Assembly: GCA_900546485.1 (NCBI GenBank)
Contig: URDK01000010.1
Span: 1-44,696 of the forward strand
DNA: 44,696 nucleotides
Direction of reading: 5' to 3'
From: an uncultured Eubacteriales bacterium
Lineage (GTDB): Bacteria; Bacillota; Clostridia; Oscillospirales; Oscillospiraceae
The notes under the pieces are model-generated. The model had not been told where the DNA came from. It did no database searches and saw nothing but the letters and a program-made list of their open reading frames with translations. Every line of letters starts with the position of its first letter. Position 1 is the first letter of the stretch. Below are positions 42,500 to 44,696 of the stretch, in pieces. Position numbers and translations under genes: made by a program.

Positions 42500-43050
42500 G
42501 CCTCGAGGCTCCCCAGCAGCTCGTCGACTATGACTTTCCAGCCGTCCAGGTCTTGGGCGCCGATGTAGGCCGTGCCCACCTGCTTGCCGTTGCTGTCCAC
42601 GAACAACGTTGTCGGCACGCCGCTGATTTGGGAGAGCAGTCCGTAGAGCCCCTCGCCGGGGACTATGTGCGTATAGTTTGCGCCGGTCTCAGCCACTATC
42701 TCTCGTGCTAGCTCAAGCTGCTCCTCGTCGAGGTTTCCATCTGAATCTGTCACGTCGGGGACCAGACCGACGATCTGCATGCCCTTGTCGGCGTACTCTG
42801 AGGCCAGCTCTCCGAGCTCTGGCATCTCGGTGATGCATGGGCCGCAGGAGGTAGCCCAGACGTTCACCATCGTGAGCTTGTAGTCTGAGAATATGCTCTG
42901 GTCAACGGCGTTCCCTTCGAGGTCGGTCGTGGAAAAGCTGCTGAGTATGCCGGCGGTCTCACCGGCCTCCGGGCTCTCCTCCGGGGCCGCCTGGCCACAG
43001 GCGGTCAGAAGCAGGCAGAGAGCGGCGATAAGAACAATAAGTTTTTTCAT
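42496..43050 (-). CDS. TlpA-like thioredoxin-fold lipoprotein
   Basis: A 184 aa exported protein. The signal peptide ends in the lipobox LTAC, followed by a short linker, then a TlpA/ResA-type thioredoxin domain with the active site WATSCGPCITEMPEL (CGPC) and a family cis-proline in GVPTTLFVDSNGK. It would reduce or shuffle disulfides outside the membrane. First gene of the TlpA - CXXC protein - 4Fe-4S cassette, with GGAGAAAGC upstream of the ATG. Confidence 0.93.
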   Translation of the reverse strand: MKKLIVLIAALCLLLTACGQAAPEESPEAGETAGILSSFSTTDLEGNAVDQSIFSDYKLTMVNVWATSCGPCITEMPELGELASEYADKGMQIVGLVPDVTDSDGNLDEEQLELAREIVAETGANYTHIVPGEGLYGLLSQISGVPTTLFVDSNGKQVGTAYIGAQDLDGWKVIVDELLGSLEA

Positions 43051-43079
43051 TGCTTTCTCCTTTGCGTCAGAGATGGCAC

Positions 43080-43109
43080 ATTATACACGTTAGCGTACCC
43101 TTACGTCAA
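43080..43109 (-). promoter_or_regulatory. Predicted promoter of the TlpA cassette
   Basis: Minus strand: TTGACG (43104-43109), 18-base spacer, perfect TATAAT (43080-43085). The spacer contains the near-palindrome at 43087-43106. Confidence 0.7.
43087..43106. promoter_or_regulatory. Candidate operator in the TlpA-cassette promoter
   Basis: ACGTTAGCGTACCCTTACGT, a 20-base near-palindrome (eight of ten arm positions pair) that occupies the promoter spacer. Its TTAG-c-GTACC-c-TTA core resembles the TTAGGTACCTTG sites of the marR gene 2.4 kb away, so the same MarR protein may bind both. Confidence 0.4.
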
Positions 43110-43148
43110 GGCGATGTCTGTATGTGCTAAGTGTTCGTGAGAACAGAA

Positions 43149-43177
43149 AAACGGGGGAGCCTAGTGCTCCCCCGTTT
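43149..43177 (-). terminator. Rho-independent terminator of the arcC-ridA unit
   Basis: AAACGGGGGAGC (43149-43160), loop CTAGT, GCTCCCCCGTTT (43166-43177); read on the minus strand it is followed by TT, giving a U-tract after the ridA stop. Confidence 0.88.
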
Positions 43178-43192
43178 AAGCTCTGCTGCGGC

Positions 43193-43576
43193 TCAGTCCT
43201 TGACTGCTATGGCCTCGATCTCGACCAGCGCACCCTTGGGCAGGTCCTTCACGGCGAAGGCGGCACGGGCGGGGCAGTCGCCAGTGAAATACTTGGCGTA
43301 CACCTCGTTCATAGGTCCGAAATCGGCGATGTCGGCGAGCAGCACGGTGGTCTTGACGACGTCCTCGTAGCCGAAACCGGCCTCGGCGAGGATGGCGCCG
43401 ACGTTCTTGAGGCTCTGCTCGGTCTGACCCTTGATGTCATCGGCGGCGAAGGCGCCGGTGGCGGGGTCGATGGGGATCTGGCCGGAGACAAACACCATCT
43501 TGCCGGAAGCGGCAATGCCCTGAGAATAGGGGCCGATGGCGGAGGGGGCCTTGGCAGTGGCTATAACTTTCTTCAT
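43193..43576 (-). CDS. ridA: RidA family reactive intermediate deaminase
   Basis: A 127 aa trimeric enzyme that hydrolyses 2-aminoacrylate and related enamine/imine intermediates released by PLP enzymes. KAPSAIGPYSQGI at the N-terminus, VFVSGQIPIDPATG, EQSLKNVGAILAEAG and the active-site region FAVKDLPKGALVEIEAIAV at the C-terminus (catalytic Arg in the ARAAF segment). It is 21 bases after arcC and shares its transcript; amino-acid/nitrogen catabolism links both. Confidence 0.96.
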   Translation of the reverse strand: MKKVIATAKAPSAIGPYSQGIAASGKMVFVSGQIPIDPATGAFAADDIKGQTEQSLKNVGAILAEAGFGYEDVVKTTVLLADIADFGPMNEVYAKYFTGDCPARAAFAVKDLPKGALVEIEAIAVKD

Positions 43577-43597
43577 GTGTAACGCTTCCTTCCTTGA

Positions 43598-44542
43598 TTA
43601 CTCGTTCACGATGACGGTGCCGGTCTTGCCGTCGATACCGTCGCGGGCCTTCTCAAGCAGGGTGATGAGCGCGCGGCGGCCGGGCTTGGACGCAGCAAAG
43701 CGCATGGCAGCCTGGACCTTCGGCAGCATGGAGCCGGGCGCGAAGTGGCCCTCGGCGCAATACTGCTCGGCCTCGGCAACGGAGATGTTGTCCAGCCACT
43801 TCTGCTCCGGCTTGCCGAAGTTGATGGCAGCCTTCTCAACGGCGGTGAGGATGATGAGATAGTCGGCGTCGAGCTGCTCGGCGAGGACCTCGCTCGCGAA
43901 GTCTTTGTCGATGACGGCGGCCGCGCCCTTGAGGTGGTGGCCCTCGGTGGTGAACACGGGGATGCCGCCGCCGCCGCAGGCCACGACTATGTGGTCGCTG
44001 TCGACCAGCGCACGGATGGTGTCCAGCTCGACGACCGCCTTCGGCTTGGGCGAGGCAACGACGCGCCTGTAACCGCGGCCTGCGTCCTCAACGACCTGAT
44101 AGCCGCGCTCGGCGACCATCTTGTCAGCCTCCTCCTTGGTCATGAAGGAGCCGATGGGCTTGGTCGGGTTCTTGAAGGCGGGGTCCTCGGGGTCGACCTC
44201 CACCTGGGTGAGCACGGTGGCGACGCCCTTGTCGATGCCGCGGTCGAGCAGCTCCTCGCGCAGGGCGTTCTGCAGGTCGTAGCCTATGTAGCCCTGGCTC
44301 ATGGCGACGCAGACGGAGAGCGGGCAGGGTATATACTTCTCGGGGTTGGAGCGGGTCAGCTCGGTCATGGCGGCCTGGATCATGCCCACCTGGGGTCCGT
44401 TGCCGTGGGCTACGATGACCTCGTTGCCGCCCTCAATGAGGTCGGCAATGGCTTTAGCGGTCTGCTTGACGGCTATCATCTGCTCGGGGAGATTGTTGCC
44501 CAGGGCGTTTCCGCCGAGAGCGACTACTATGCGCTTACCCAT
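43598..44542 (-). CDS. arcC: Carbamate kinase
   Basis: Amino-acid-kinase-fold enzyme (314 aa) making ATP from carbamoyl phosphate in fermentation of arginine, agmatine or purine/allantoin-derived compounds. Motifs: RIVVALGGNALG, IVAHGNGPQVGMI, CVAMSQGYIGYDLQ, VVACGGGGIPV, and AVIDKDFASEVLAEQLDADYL (nucleotide site). The start has GAGGTG upstream. A carbamoyltransferase gene is expected nearby and may be the partial gene at the right edge, but the visible codons are too few to tell. Confidence 0.96.
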   Translation of the reverse strand: MGKRIVVALGGNALGNNLPEQMIAVKQTAKAIADLIEGGNEVIVAHGNGPQVGMIQAAMTELTRSNPEKYIPCPLSVCVAMSQGYIGYDLQNALREELLDRGIDKGVATVLTQVEVDPEDPAFKNPTKPIGSFMTKEEADKMVAERGYQVVEDAGRGYRRVVASPKPKAVVELDTIRALVDSDHIVVACGGGGIPVFTTEGHHLKGAAAVIDKDFASEVLAEQLDADYLIILTAVEKAAINFGKPEQKWLDNISVAEAEQYCAEGHFAPGSMLPKVQAAMRFAASKPGRRALITLLEKARDGIDGKTGTVIVNE

Positions 44543-44579
44543 TATTATAACACCTCATTTAAAAATTTAAAGGCCGAGG

Positions 44580-44623
44580 CCCCGACTGTCCGCGGTGGCT
44601 TTTGAGGCTGCGGTCAGCCGGGG
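44580..44623. other. Imperfect hairpin upstream of arcC
   Basis: CCCCG-CTG-CCGC on the left (44580-44593) can pair with GCGG-CAG-CGGGG on the right (44610-44623) with single mismatches. No U-run follows on either side, so a role as processing or attenuation structure is only a possibility. Confidence 0.35.
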
Positions 44624-44641
44624 CTGGGATGGTTTCGCGGT

Positions 44642-44696
44642 TCAGCAGAACTTGCGCTTCTGGGCGCGGTCCTCGAGGGCCTTGAGGGCGGCGGCG
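44642..44696 (-). CDS. 3' end of an unidentified minus-strand gene (partial)
   Basis: The minus strand reads ...AAALKALEDRAQKRKFC followed by a TGA stop at 44642-44644, with the frame open to the window edge. Seventeen codons with no stop and with the strand's usual codon bias suggest the C-terminus of a real gene upstream of arcC. Too short to identify; no product is proposed. Confidence 0.6.
   Translation of the reverse strand, partial: AAALKALEDRAQKRKFC

Overview
The window is a GC-rich (visibly about 60% or more), densely packed chromosomal segment. It looks like an anaerobic, gut-type Firmicute of the Oscillospiraceae (Oscillibacter / Intestinimonas / Lawsonibacter type). That placement is an inference from Gram-positive housekeeping genes (DUF896 protein, PFL/DUF711 with its ACT partner, TypA), lipoprotein-type secreted redox proteins, strong GGAGG ribosome binding sites and the mix of Rnf, M20 and old-yellow-enzyme genes. 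No rRNA, tRNA, CRISPR, IS element, integrase or phage gene was found.

Layout. 3-3215 (+): the end of an ABC exporter, then a separate ABC-2 ATPase/permease pair. 3278-5051 (-): upp-tsaB-tsaE, with rodA divergent from it at 5169. 6573-10194 (+): an unrecognised membrane transporter followed by two M20 amidohydrolases. 10277-14123 (-): MATE - yfbR - ACT protein - PFL (DUF711) - DUF896 operon, divergent from typA (14274-16097). 16173-22477 (-): a five-gene catabolic operon (old-yellow-enzyme-type Fe-S flavoenzyme, Fe-alcohol dehydrogenase, two MFS transporters, nitroreductase). It faces a second Fe-ADH plus flavoenzyme pair (23047-26217, +) across a 569-base regulatory region; a TetR regulator follows (26270-26869, -). 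27122-29729 (+): rpsO and pnp.

29795-35800 (-) is the most striking part: a six-gene operon encoding a repeat-containing lipoprotein, the flavin transferase ApbE, RnfC, RnfD, an RnfG-like protein with three predicted covalent-FMN sites, and a small membrane protein. The rnfA, rnfB and rnfE genes of a complete Rnf complex are absent from it. I read it as a stripped-down, flavin-rich NADH-to-outside electron pathway (inference). 36055-40579: a ThiF/MoeB-like gene and a divergent moeA - moeA/PBP-fusion - HAD phosphatase operon. 40679-43050: a Cys/His-rich MarR regulator facing a three-gene thiol/Fe-S redox cassette (TlpA-like lipoprotein, a 48-residue CXXC protein, NapH-like polyferredoxin). 43193-44542 (-): RidA and carbamate kinase, then the last codons of one more minus-strand gene at the right edge.

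Regulation readable from sequence: four AATAAAC-N6-GTTTATT-like palindromes lie around the divergent Fe-ADH/flavoenzyme promoters and over the tetR promoter, suggesting one autoregulated TetR regulon. Two exact inverted copies of a TTAGGTACCTTG site bracket the marR promoter, and a related near-palindrome sits inside the promoter of the TlpA cassette. Rho-independent terminators, many bidirectional, separate nearly all transcription units.
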